Both the position numbers and the translations under genes were made by a program. A stretch of 9,375 nucleotides of DNA, from positions 1 through 9,375 of the forward strand of contig WQUS01000322.1 in the NCBI GenBank assembly GCA_009781965.1, in the 5' to 3' direction. Of the stretch, positions 1-6,663 are shown piece by piece (position 1 is the first letter of the stretch; each line of letters starts with the position of its first letter). The stretch comes from Bacillota bacterium (lineage in GTDB: Bacteria; Bacillota; Desulfotomaculia; Desulfotomaculales; Desulfallaceae). The notes beneath the pieces were generated by a model, which worked only from the letters and a program-made list of their open reading frames with translations, ran no database searches and was not told the origin of the DNA.

Positions 1-1
1 G

Positions 2-1714
2 CTTTTTGCCAACACCCGCCAAAGGATGTTCCTGTTTTATATCCCGGGCGCGCTAATAATCTGGCTTTTTTATATCGGCCTTTGGACCTACTTGGCCGAA
101 AACAGCCTGGCTTTGGGACTCAACCTGCTTGAGCCGCTCACCGGCGCCTTGGACTACCGGCCCTTGCTCTTTTTGTTGCTGTTGGTTCCATTGCTTATTT
201 TGCTGCGGCAAACTGACATCAAGCCGATCAAGCTAAAAACATTGGCTGCGCCGGTTCTCTTAACCGGGTTTTGTCTTCTTTTTGGGGCTGTTTCCTCCGT
301 AGGGCTCCAGGCGCCGGTTAAGACAGGCCTTAAACAAGTGGTATTCTGGGATACGGGCATTGATTTCAGTGTGCCTGATGACAGCCGCTACGGACTGGAA
401 AATGTAGGCATGTTTGGTATCCTGCCGCACTATCTGGCCCAAAACGGTTATCACTGCATCATCACCAAGGAACTGAGTCCGCAGCTGCTGGCTGAAACCA
501 GTGTGCTGGTTATTTTCAACCCGAGCGATACCCCTACAGCCAAGCAGCTGTCCGCCATAGAGACCTTTGTGCAAAAGGGCGGCTCCGTATTGGCGGTGGG
601 CGATCACACCGGGGATCGGCAGATCCGCCTGCCCTTGGAGACGATTTTAAAGCCGGTACATATATCCTTGCGGTTTGACAGCGCTATGCCCTTTAAAAAC
701 CTGTGGCCCGATGAGTTTACGTTAAGGCCGAGCCAAATTTTTAAAGGAGTTTTGGCCAAACAGACGCAGGTAGTGGTAGGCGCGTCTCTGGAGACTGGCA
801 GCAACGCTAAGCCGCTGCTGATTGGCCGGGGTGGGTGGAGCGACGCCGGGGATATCAATAACCTGGCCAACGGTAACCTGGGTGATCTGCAGTTTAACCG
901 CGGCGAGCGGATCGGCGACTTAATCCTCGCCGCCGAGGCTGATTACGGTCAAGGTAAGTATATGGTTTTTGGCGATACCACCAGTTTTCAAAACACCGTC
1001 TTAGCCTACAGTTATCCGTTAATAGATAATATTTTTGCCTATCTGAGCGCCAAAGGTCCGGCTGTGGCGGCCAAAGAGAACAAAGATAACCCCGCGCCTT
1101 TCTTTGCCGGAACTTGCGTAATTGACATGTCCCACTTGGAGTTAATCGGCCGCGACAAGTCCGACGACTCGGTGGACGGGCTGATTGCCTGTTTGCTGCG
1201 CGCCCGGATCATGCCCTATGTCAATCAGCTGGATCATTTGGAGCAGGTGCTCACGCAGCAAAAAACGCCGGGCTTGCTCGTGCTGATTGAACCGGCTGCC
1301 CTGTTGACCGCAAAAGAACAACAGGCGGCGCGCAGCTTTATGGAACAAGGAGGGCGGGTGATCGTCTGCGCCGGGTACGACAGCCCCCAAGCCGGTGCGG
1401 ACTTTTTGTCTGCTTACGGGATGGCTTTTGACCAGCTGCCCATTGGCCGGATTGCTCCGGATCGGGATCCGGCCATGGCTTTTTGGAACGCCTGTCCGAT
1501 TTTGTATGACCATCATGACCGGCAGGTGCAGGTTTTGATGGCTGTTTGGGGCTACCCGACGATTGCCTACAAACAAATCGGCGTCGGCGGACTCTATGTG
1601 ATTGCCGACCCGGGCTTTTTGAAAAACAAGAATCTGGAGAGTTTGCATACCTACTCCAAGGGCAATGTGCGGTTTGTGGCTCAAATACTGCGGGAAAGCG
1701 GGGTGAACAAATGA
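2..1714 (+). CDS. Membrane-anchored protein with two GATase1-like (DUF4350/GldG-like) domains, 5' partial
   Basis: The reading frame is open to the left edge (codons from base 2) and the first ATG, at 26, has AAAGG directly against it with no spacing. The gene therefore most likely starts outside the window. Numbering from that ATG, hydrophobic helices lie at about 2-24, 46-60 and 72-92. A lysine-rich loop at 61-71 puts the rest of the chain outside the cytoplasm. Domain A (about 104-340) has the pattern VLVIFNP, a GG turn, GDHT at 192-195, and closes with GQGKYMVFGDTTSFQN. Domain B (about 361-560) has VLIEP, a GG turn, and closes with GVGGLYVIADPGFLKN. These are the marks of the class I glutamine-amidotransferase-like fold seen in DUF4350 and GldG-type proteins. 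No nucleophile Cys elbow is visible, so a binding or scaffold role is likelier than amidotransfer. The next gene is a paralogue and overlaps it by ATGA. The function is not known; the fold assignment is by pattern only. Confidence 0.8.
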   Translation, partial: LFANTRQRMFLFYIPGALIIWLFYIGLWTYLAENSLALGLNLLEPLTGALDYRPLLFLLLLVPLLILLRQTDIKPIKLKTLAAPVLLTGFCLLFGAVSSVGLQAPVKTGLKQVVFWDTGIDFSVPDDSRYGLENVGMFGILPHYLAQNGYHCIITKELSPQLLAETSVLVIFNPSDTPTAKQLSAIETFVQKGGSVLAVGDHTGDRQIRLPLETILKPVHISLRFDSAMPFKNLWPDEFTLRPSQIFKGVLAKQTQVVVGASLETGSNAKPLLIGRGGWSDAGDINNLANGNLGDLQFNRGERIGDLILAAEADYGQGKYMVFGDTTSFQNTVLAYSYPLIDNIFAYLSAKGPAVAAKENKDNPAPFFAGTCVIDMSHLELIGRDKSDDSVDGLIACLLRARIMPYVNQLDHLEQVLTQQKTPGLLVLIEPAALLTAKEQQAARSFMEQGGRVIVCAGYDSPQAGADFLSAYGMAFDQLPIGRIAPDRDPAMAFWNACPILYDHHDRQVQVLMAVWGYPTIAYKQIGVGGLYVIADPGFLKNKNLESLHTYSKGNVRFVAQILRESGVNK

Positions 1715-4059
1715 ACTTGACCTGGTTCGCCTTGCTTTTTTTAACCTGTCTGTGGCCGGCGGTTGTGCCCATATACCAGCCTGCCGGCGCTTTTTGGCCG
1801 CTGCTGCCGGTGATCGCGCTATTTCTGGTTTGGTGGTCTTATTGGGCTCAGTTTGGCGCCAGGTTGGCGGCTTGGCAAAACGCGGTTATTTATTGCGGTT
1901 TTACCTTGTTCACCCAGGGCGTCGTGTTTGCCATATATTATCTGGTGGCTCCAAGGGCGCATCGGGAGACGGTATTTGCGCCCCTGGCGGCTGCTTTGCT
2001 GAAGCTGTTTGGCGTGCAAACGGCGGCTCAAGGCGGCGTTATTTACCTGGACTCATTTTTGAAAACGGTGGTGCTGTACAGTAACTGGGAAACGGTTGGC
2101 TTGCCCTACCTGCTGTTATTCCTGGCCGGCGGCGTTGCGGCTCTCTTAATCTGCCGGGGGCGGGGCAGGGACTATGGGCTCTTGGCCGGGCTGACTTTCC
2201 TCTACGTTTTGCTGCGTTATGTGGCCTTGCTGCTGCTCTTTACCGGTTACGGCGTGCATAGCGTTTTCTGGGAGCGGACCATAACCTGGTTGTCTTTTGT
2301 TCCCTATGTGATTTTGCTGCACCTGCTGTTCAGGCGGCTTTCCCCGGCTGATTTGCGCGGCGTATGGGGGTTGCCCAACAAAAAAACCGCGGCTGTTACC
2401 GCTTGGTTGGCCTTCGCCCTGTTTTTCTCGGCGGTGGCTTTTTGGGGCTTCCATGATCCGGGCCGGCAAAAACAAGGCCGGGTGCTGGTGGACGAATACC
2501 ACAGCAACTGGGAATGGACCACGGACACCTATGACGAGCATTGGTTTGGAGAACGTTCAGGGTATAACTACTACTGTTTTTTCGCTCTTTTAGATAAATA
2601 CTATCAAACCAGGCGAAACACCGGATTAATCAGCGCTGACGCCTTAAAAAATGAGGATGTGCTGATTATCAAGACGCCGACCACCCCCTTTACCCCGGAG
2701 GAAGTAAAGGCTATGACCGATTTTGTGCGTCATGGGGGAGGGCTGTACTTGATCGGCGATCACACCAACGTGTTCGGCATGGGGACGAATCTGAATCAAA
2801 TAGCGCCGGTATTTGGCCTCCGGTTTAACTACGACTGTACCTACGACTTGACTACAGGCAATCTGTCCGAATACAGCCCGCCGAAAATACTGCCCCATCC
2901 CGCGGTGGCCCACCTGCCCCGTTTCTTGTTTGCTACCAGCGACACCCTGCAGGCCGGCTGGCAGGCTGAGGAAATCATTACCGGATACGGGCTGAAAACC
3001 TATCAGGCCGATTATTCGCAAAAGAACTTTTTCCCGGCGGATACCAACTCCGGCCAGCTTGAATTCGGACTGTTCCTGCAAGGGGCCGGGGTGCAGTACG
3101 GCAAGGGCCGGGTGCTGGCCTTGGCGGACAGCACGCCATACTCAAATTTCTGGATGTTTATGCCCGGCAAGCCGGAGCTGTTGTTGGGCAATATGGAGTG
3201 GCTGAACCGGGAGAATCGCTGGACTGTTTTTACACCCCGGGCTTTTTGGGCGGTGGCGGCGCTAGTTGCTTTGTTGGCCAATCTCTATTTCTGGTACCGT
3301 AAACGGAGGGAAATTGCGCCGGGCGTTATCGTTTTGGCGGGGCTGACCGCTTTTGTGGTTGGCGCGGCCGGATTTGGCGCGGCTAATGATCTGACCGGCA
3401 AGCTGCCCGTCTCAATCAAGCCGATTACCAGCGTTTGTTTTGCGCAGCAGGATTCGCGATTCCGGTTGCCGGCCGATATCGACGGTTTTTTAGCCCCCGC
3501 CGACCAACAGCTGAACACCTTTTATGTGTGGACCCAGCGGCTGGGTTATTTCCCATCGGTCAAACCAGCTCTGGCAGAAGCTTTACAGGGCTCCCTGGCC
3601 GTTTGGGCCAAGCCGGACAAACAATTGGCGGACCAGGAGCAAGTCTTGGCTCAGGTGCGCAACGGCGGTAAACTGCTCATTTTAGACAACACTGCAAGCG
3701 GCGCCTGGTCCAACTCCCTGCTGAGCAAAGCAGGGATGCAAATTACTGATGGGCCGCAGGCGCCGGCCGGGCTGAACGAAGCGGCCGGCCAGTTTGCTGC
3801 TTACGGGGAGCTCCAAAAGATTCCGCTTACGGCCAACGCTTCATACGTGACTGGCGGAGAGGCGTTGGCGACAGATGAGAACGGCAACGCCATATTGGCT
3901 TGCCAGAGGGTGGGCAAAGGCCTGATTGCCGTATGCAGCGATCCGGATCTGTTTTATAACGCCCAGTTGGGCGATGTAAGCGCCAATTTAACCGACCAAA
4001 CGGAGATTTTGACCAATCTGGAGTTTAAGCTGCTGAAGTATCTGGTGGAGGATGAATGA
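1711..4059 (+). CDS. Polytopic membrane protein with exosortase-like N-terminus and two GATase1-like (DUF4350-like) domains
   Basis: Encodes 782 residues. The start at 1711 is chosen because it forms an ATGA overlap with the previous stop and has GGGGTG (1700-1705) five bases upstream; the open frame back to 1546 lies inside the upstream gene. About seven hydrophobic helices fill residues 3-246. Domain A (about 256-500) opens with the acidic and His-rich stretch DEYHSNWEWT (261-270), carries GDHT at 349-352, and closes with GKGRVLALADSTPYSN. Two more helices (about 511-528 and 537-556) flank a YRKRR loop. Domain B (about 570-780) closes with GKGLIAVCSDPDLFYN. Charged loops (CRGRGR at 148-153, RR at 208-209, YRKRR) predict that both soluble domains are extracytoplasmic. 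The domain order matches the upstream gene, so the two are paralogues and probably make partner subunits. Residues 110-207 resemble the exosortase/archaeosortase core without its Cys. No biochemical function can be assigned. Confidence 0.85.
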   Translation: MNLTWFALLFLTCLWPAVVPIYQPAGAFWPLLPVIALFLVWWSYWAQFGARLAAWQNAVIYCGFTLFTQGVVFAIYYLVAPRAHRETVFAPLAAALLKLFGVQTAAQGGVIYLDSFLKTVVLYSNWETVGLPYLLLFLAGGVAALLICRGRGRDYGLLAGLTFLYVLLRYVALLLLFTGYGVHSVFWERTITWLSFVPYVILLHLLFRRLSPADLRGVWGLPNKKTAAVTAWLAFALFFSAVAFWGFHDPGRQKQGRVLVDEYHSNWEWTTDTYDEHWFGERSGYNYYCFFALLDKYYQTRRNTGLISADALKNEDVLIIKTPTTPFTPEEVKAMTDFVRHGGGLYLIGDHTNVFGMGTNLNQIAPVFGLRFNYDCTYDLTTGNLSEYSPPKILPHPAVAHLPRFLFATSDTLQAGWQAEEIITGYGLKTYQADYSQKNFFPADTNSGQLEFGLFLQGAGVQYGKGRVLALADSTPYSNFWMFMPGKPELLLGNMEWLNRENRWTVFTPRAFWAVAALVALLANLYFWYRKRREIAPGVIVLAGLTAFVVGAAGFGAANDLTGKLPVSIKPITSVCFAQQDSRFRLPADIDGFLAPADQQLNTFYVWTQRLGYFPSVKPALAEALQGSLAVWAKPDKQLADQEQVLAQVRNGGKLLILDNTASGAWSNSLLSKAGMQITDGPQAPAGLNEAAGQFAAYGELQKIPLTANASYVTGGEALATDENGNAILACQRVGKGLIAVCSDPDLFYNAQLGDVSANLTDQTEILTNLEFKLLKYLVEDE

Positions 4060-4072
4060 TTGGCGGAACTAC

Positions 4073-4101
4073 TTAACCGATGATATAAAATTTGATATAA
4101 T
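4073..4101 (+). promoter_or_regulatory. Sigma-A type promoter for the WG-repeat gene
   Basis: A perfect -10 TATAAT at 4096-4101 lies 17 bases after TTAACC (4073-4078), which matches four of six positions of the -35 consensus. It sits just past the stop of the preceding gene, and transcription would begin near 4108, leaving a leader of about 80 bases. A second GATATAA copy at 4082-4088, twelve bases upstream of the one that forms the -10, could act as an alternative -10. The leader holds only a short dyad, ACACA/TGTGT, at 4141-4152. Confidence 0.65.
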
Positions 4102-4186
4102 GCGGTTAGCAAAGATAAAACAGCGCCGCGTTAAGCCGGGACACAAATGTGTTAAGATGATTGGATGGAAACAGGGAGGTTTTGAT

Positions 4187-5662
4187 ATGGCCTCAAAAGG
4201 CTTGTTTTTGCAGATCAGTATCCCGGTAATTTTGCTCATGATTGTGATGATGAGTTGGGGAGCAGATGTCCGGGCCGCGGAATTGGCCGGGACGGCCGGT
4301 AAAATGCCGCCATCGATCTTGGTTAAAGGAGCCTTGGGCTTAGGCGATAATTTTATCGTGCTTAAGGGAAGTGTCCACAGTCTCACCGGCGGCTTTCATG
4401 AAGGGTTGTCAGTCTATACGGATGCATATTCGCAAAAATACGGTTATGTGGATCTTAACGGAAATATCCGAGTTCCATTAAAATACTCTTGGGCCGAACC
4501 TTTCAGTGAGGGTTTGGCCTATGTAAATAATAGTGTAAGCGGCCTGTCCACGGGAAACAGCGGCGGGTATATCGACACTGCCGGTCATTATGTAATTCCG
4601 CCGTCTTTCGACGAAGGCGGACCTTTCATTGCGGGCAAAGCCATTGTAAGTATAAACGGTAAATACCGGATTATAAACCCCAAGGGAGAGTCCTTACTGC
4701 CCCAAGATTATGTTAGGATGCAATATTTCCCTGCGCAGGGGTATTACTTAGGACAATATTATAAAGAACATAAGGCTTTTAGTGATATTTACGATCGGCA
4801 GTTGAAGTTAATCCGTACTTATGAGTGTAATATACAAAAAATCATTTCATTGGACGGTCGGGTGTTGGCTTTTTATAACATCTGGCCGGAAGGAAGCGGC
4901 GTCATGGACTTGAATACCGGACAAGACATAATTCCTCTTACCAAAGACGCTAATTTTGAGGAACTATATGGCTTTATTCATATGAGCGTTTCTCATGATT
5001 GGTTAACCGTTGGGGGACCGGTTACCTATGCAACCACAGAAAAAATTTATGACAGTTCCGGCAAGCTGCTTTTGGACATCGGTGATGTTGAAGGGATCGA
5101 GCAGATTTATCCTTTATCCCCAGATGCGTTTTATGTGGGGGCATATGTAGGAACGATATTTACTCATGGATACGATCTTGTGCCGAAGAGATATTTTGTG
5201 ACCAAACAAGGCAAACAAGAAGTCAGCCCCAGTATAGTGGTTGACGAATTATTAGCTCCCGGTTTACTGCGCTTCACCGCTAGCAAAGATTCCGCTAAAG
5301 AAAAATTTACCAGTGGAGTGTTTGATCAACAGGGGAGTATTCTGATCCCAGCAGATTATGAGCAAATATTTTCTGTGCGTCAGCAGTGGATTGTTGCTAA
5401 GCAAGACTCCCGGTTGTTTATTTTTAATCTAAAAGGAGAGGTTCGGCGGCAATACTCTGATGTTGCCAAGGTTTATCCGGGTGATTCAGGTTTTGCCTAC
5501 CAAGATTTGGCCGGCAGGCTGCACATAGTTGATCAGGATTTACAGGAAACCGGTTGTGCTTACCTGCCTGGTTTAACCAGTTTTTCTCAAGTTGATAATC
5601 TATATCAAGTGAGCGTATCCGGAGAGAATTATTTAATTATAGATAAAAGGAGCCTGCGATAA
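4187..5662 (+). CDS. Secreted WG-repeat protein
   Basis: Encodes 491 residues. The ATG at 4187 is preceded by GGGAGG (4174-4179) at seven bases and begins a clear signal peptide: a Lys near the start, a hydrophobic core at about 6-23, and a likely signal peptidase I site after VRA (residue 30). An in-frame ATG at 4052 would put a non-hydrophobic leader in front of this signal and would start upstream of the promoter, so it was rejected. WG-type (KWG) repeats are clear at residues 69-150, with units such as GFHEGLSVY, KYGYVDLNG, FSEGLAYV and GGYIDTAGHYVIPP. More degenerate units recur to the C-terminus, for example GVFDQQGSILIPADYEQI. WG repeats are usually extracellular binding or scaffold modules of unknown ligand. 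It is read from its own promoter and is coupled by TAATG to the next small gene. No catalytic motif was seen. Confidence 0.88.
   Translation: MASKGLFLQISIPVILLMIVMMSWGADVRAAELAGTAGKMPPSILVKGALGLGDNFIVLKGSVHSLTGGFHEGLSVYTDAYSQKYGYVDLNGNIRVPLKYSWAEPFSEGLAYVNNSVSGLSTGNSGGYIDTAGHYVIPPSFDEGGPFIAGKAIVSINGKYRIINPKGESLLPQDYVRMQYFPAQGYYLGQYYKEHKAFSDIYDRQLKLIRTYECNIQKIISLDGRVLAFYNIWPEGSGVMDLNTGQDIIPLTKDANFEELYGFIHMSVSHDWLTVGGPVTYATTEKIYDSSGKLLLDIGDVEGIEQIYPLSPDAFYVGAYVGTIFTHGYDLVPKRYFVTKQGKQEVSPSIVVDELLAPGLLRFTASKDSAKEKFTSGVFDQQGSILIPADYEQIFSVRQQWIVAKQDSRLFIFNLKGEVRRQYSDVAKVYPGDSGFAYQDLAGRLHIVDQDLQETGCAYLPGLTSFSQVDNLYQVSVSGENYLIIDKRSLR
4391..4636 (+). repeat. Clear WG-type protein repeats
   Basis: Residues 69-150 of the secreted protein contain at least two well-formed copies of the WG-repeat plan: F-x-E-G-L-(A/S), then (K)YGY(V/I)D-x-x-G, then V(P/I)P-x-x-(Y/F). 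They are repeats at the protein level; the DNA copies have diverged. Confidence 0.6.
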
Positions 5663-5871
5663 TGCGAGCAGTTAATGGTTATTTGGAAAACGGACGTTTT
5701 ACGCCTCTCGAAGCGGTATCACTTCCGAAGCGTGTTCAAGCGGTTCTCGTGTACAATGATGCGACTGCCGACGAGGACCGAGAAGAGCGGGTGGCATGGT
5801 TAAAGAGACTTCACGATGCGGCGGAAGATGCTGCCGGTGGAGAAATGCCAGAATTTCCGAGAGCACAATAA
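5662..5871 (+). CDS. Small AF2212-like antitoxin-like protein
   Basis: Encodes 69 residues. Its ATG shares one base with the preceding TAA (TAATG), and AAAAGGAG (5645-5652) lies nine bases upstream inside the WG gene, so translation is probably coupled. The N-terminus, with V-x-G-Y-L-E-N-G-R-F-T-P-L-E and then LPKRVQAVLV, follows the pattern of the AF2212-like (DUF104-type) antitoxins: a short beta-rich module that usually precedes a PIN or RelE-type toxin. The second half is a charged helix (DEDREERVAWLKRLHDAAED) ending in EFPRAQ, as would suit a toxin-binding tail. No toxin gene follows on this strand; only a ten-codon frame at 5873-5905 is present. It may be an orphan antitoxin or a small regulator. 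Its role is inferred from the sequence pattern alone. Confidence 0.7.
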   Translation: MRAVNGYLENGRFTPLEAVSLPKRVQAVLVYNDATADEDREERVAWLKRLHDAAEDAAGGEMPEFPRAQ

Positions 5872-5910
5872 GATGACGTTAGCCTATCATAACCGCTTTC
5901 AGTAGTACAT

Positions 5911-5934
5911 ACCTACCGGTTTTAGCTGGTAGGT
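5911..5934. terminator. Hairpin between convergent genes, possible bidirectional terminator
   Basis: ACCTACCGG pairs with CTGGTAGGT across the six-base loop TTTTAG, a nine-base stem with one G-U pair. It lies exactly between the + strand operon ending at 5871 and the - strand toxin gene ending at 5941. Neither side has a run of T after the stem, so it is not a textbook intrinsic terminator. Confidence 0.4.
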
Positions 5935-5940
5935 GTTGAA

Positions 5941-6258
5941 CTATTCTTCAGAAATACTGGTTAAATCCCGCTTTCCGTAAACAATTCTTGGAATGTATAC
6001 ACTTCTGTTTGTTTCATCAACAATATAGAATAACAAATAATTTCTGATGGTAGCGGTATGGTATCCCATGGCTCGCAGCTTTTCGTTGCGTGAAAGCGGA
6101 TACATGAAAGGGTTATCGCTGATTTTGCTTAATTTTTTGTTTACCTCATTGTAAAACCTCCTGGCAGCCCATGGGCTATGCAAATCATCACGAATATATG
6201 TGATGATGCTAGAAAGGTCTTCTTCCGCTTGTTCTGTAAACTTAATCCGAAAACCCAT
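5941..6258 (-). CDS. RelE/ParE-family toxin
   Basis: Encodes 105 residues from the ATG at 6258. An ATG two codons earlier (6264) is also in frame, but it abuts the AAGGG at 6269-6265. The later one has the proper six-base spacing and is preferred. The sequence follows the RelE/ParE fold: IKFTEQAEEDL at the start, a helical part with IITYIRDDL and AARRFYNEV, then the core NPFMYPLS, GYHTATIRNYLLFYIVDE and IPRIVYGKRDLTSI. Family members inhibit growth, either as ribosome-dependent mRNA nucleases (RelE) or as gyrase poisons (ParE); which applies here cannot be told from the sequence. Its start overlaps the end of the upstream antitoxin gene, as is usual for these operons. The GYR commonly seen before the core strands is GYH here. 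Confidence 0.88.
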   Translation of the reverse strand: MGFRIKFTEQAEEDLSSIITYIRDDLHSPWAARRFYNEVNKKLSKISDNPFMYPLSRNEKLRAMGYHTATIRNYLLFYIVDETNRSVYIPRIVYGKRDLTSISEE

Positions 6259-6550
6259 ATTCATCCCTTATTCGGGCCATAACAATACTGGCATCATTAA
6301 CCTTTCCTGCCTGAATCTGTTTCCTGCCAGTCTCAAGCATTGCGAATAACTCTTCCATGCTATGTGGGGAAACACTATTAGGCGCGGGTGGGATTTTTAC
6401 GTCAAAAGGCAGGCCACCGACAAGATTGATCTGATGCAGAAACATATTAACTGCTTCGGATATAGACAATCCTAGCAGTTCAAGGGTTTTCTCGGCGTTT
6501 TGTTTCACATTTTCATTAACACGGATGTGCAGAGTTTCGCTCTTGGCCAT
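6242..6550 (-). CDS. RelB/DinJ-family antitoxin
   Basis: Encodes 102 residues. GAGGTG (6561-6556) lies five bases before the ATG at 6550. The N-terminal part, ETLHIRVNENVKQNAEKTL, then LGLSISEAVNMFLHQI and GGLPFDVKIP, is the ribbon-helix-helix DNA-binding module of RelB/DinJ proteins. The C-terminal part (MEELFAMLETGRKQIQAGK and onward) is the helical tail that wraps the toxin. It should neutralise the RelE-type toxin encoded directly downstream (the genes overlap by 17 bases) and repress the operon through the promoter region at 6568-6607. The length is normal for the family. Confidence 0.9.
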   Translation of the reverse strand: MAKSETLHIRVNENVKQNAEKTLELLGLSISEAVNMFLHQINLVGGLPFDVKIPPAPNSVSPHSMEELFAMLETGRKQIQAGKVNDASIVMARIRDEYGFSD

Positions 6551-6567
6551 AATATCACCTCAACAAC

Positions 6568-6607
6568 ATTGTATCACGTTTTATACACAAAATCGATGCA
6601 TTTACAA
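6568..6607 (-). promoter_or_regulatory. Promoter region of the toxin-antitoxin operon
   Basis: Read on the - strand there are two overlapping candidates. One is TTGTAA (6607-6602), 16 bases, TATAAA (6585-6580). The other is an extended -10, TGATACAAT (6576-6568), with no good -35. The inverted repeat TGTAT/ATACA (6570-6587) overlaps both -10 elements and is a plausible site for the antitoxin or the toxin-antitoxin complex. Confidence 0.5.
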
Positions 6608-6620
6608 AAAGTTGTTTTTG
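6605..6620. repeat. Perfect AT-rich inverted repeat upstream of the antitoxin promoter
   Basis: CAAAAA and TTTTTG flank the four bases GTTG. It overlaps the candidate -35 and lies about 45 bases past the stop of the helicase gene on the - strand. It could be a regulator site or a weak terminator for the helicase gene, but the stem is short and nearly all A-T. Confidence 0.3.
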
Positions 6621-6663
6621 ACGCTGGTCTTCTGTTGTATCTATATGCGAAAATCTAGCGAAG

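Noticed and set aside
1142..1684. - strand open frame of 180 codons
   Set aside because: It is antisense to the well-supported GATase-like gene, its composition is that of a shadow frame, and no family motif is present.
1546..1710. Upstream in-frame extension of the second membrane-protein gene
   Set aside because: It lies wholly inside the coding sequence of the previous gene. The ATG at 1711 has an SD and forms the usual ATGA overlap.
4141..4152. ACACA/TGTGT dyad in the WG gene leader as a riboswitch or terminator
   Set aside because: Only five base pairs with a two-base loop, no T-run and no recognised aptamer features.
4052..4186. Upstream in-frame ATG for the WG-repeat gene
   Set aside because: It would precede the promoter at 4073-4101 and bury the signal peptide, and its SD abuts the ATG.
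5911..5934. Hairpin as a CRISPR repeat or attachment site
   Set aside because: Only one copy is present in the window, with no spacer periodicity and no integrase or cas gene.
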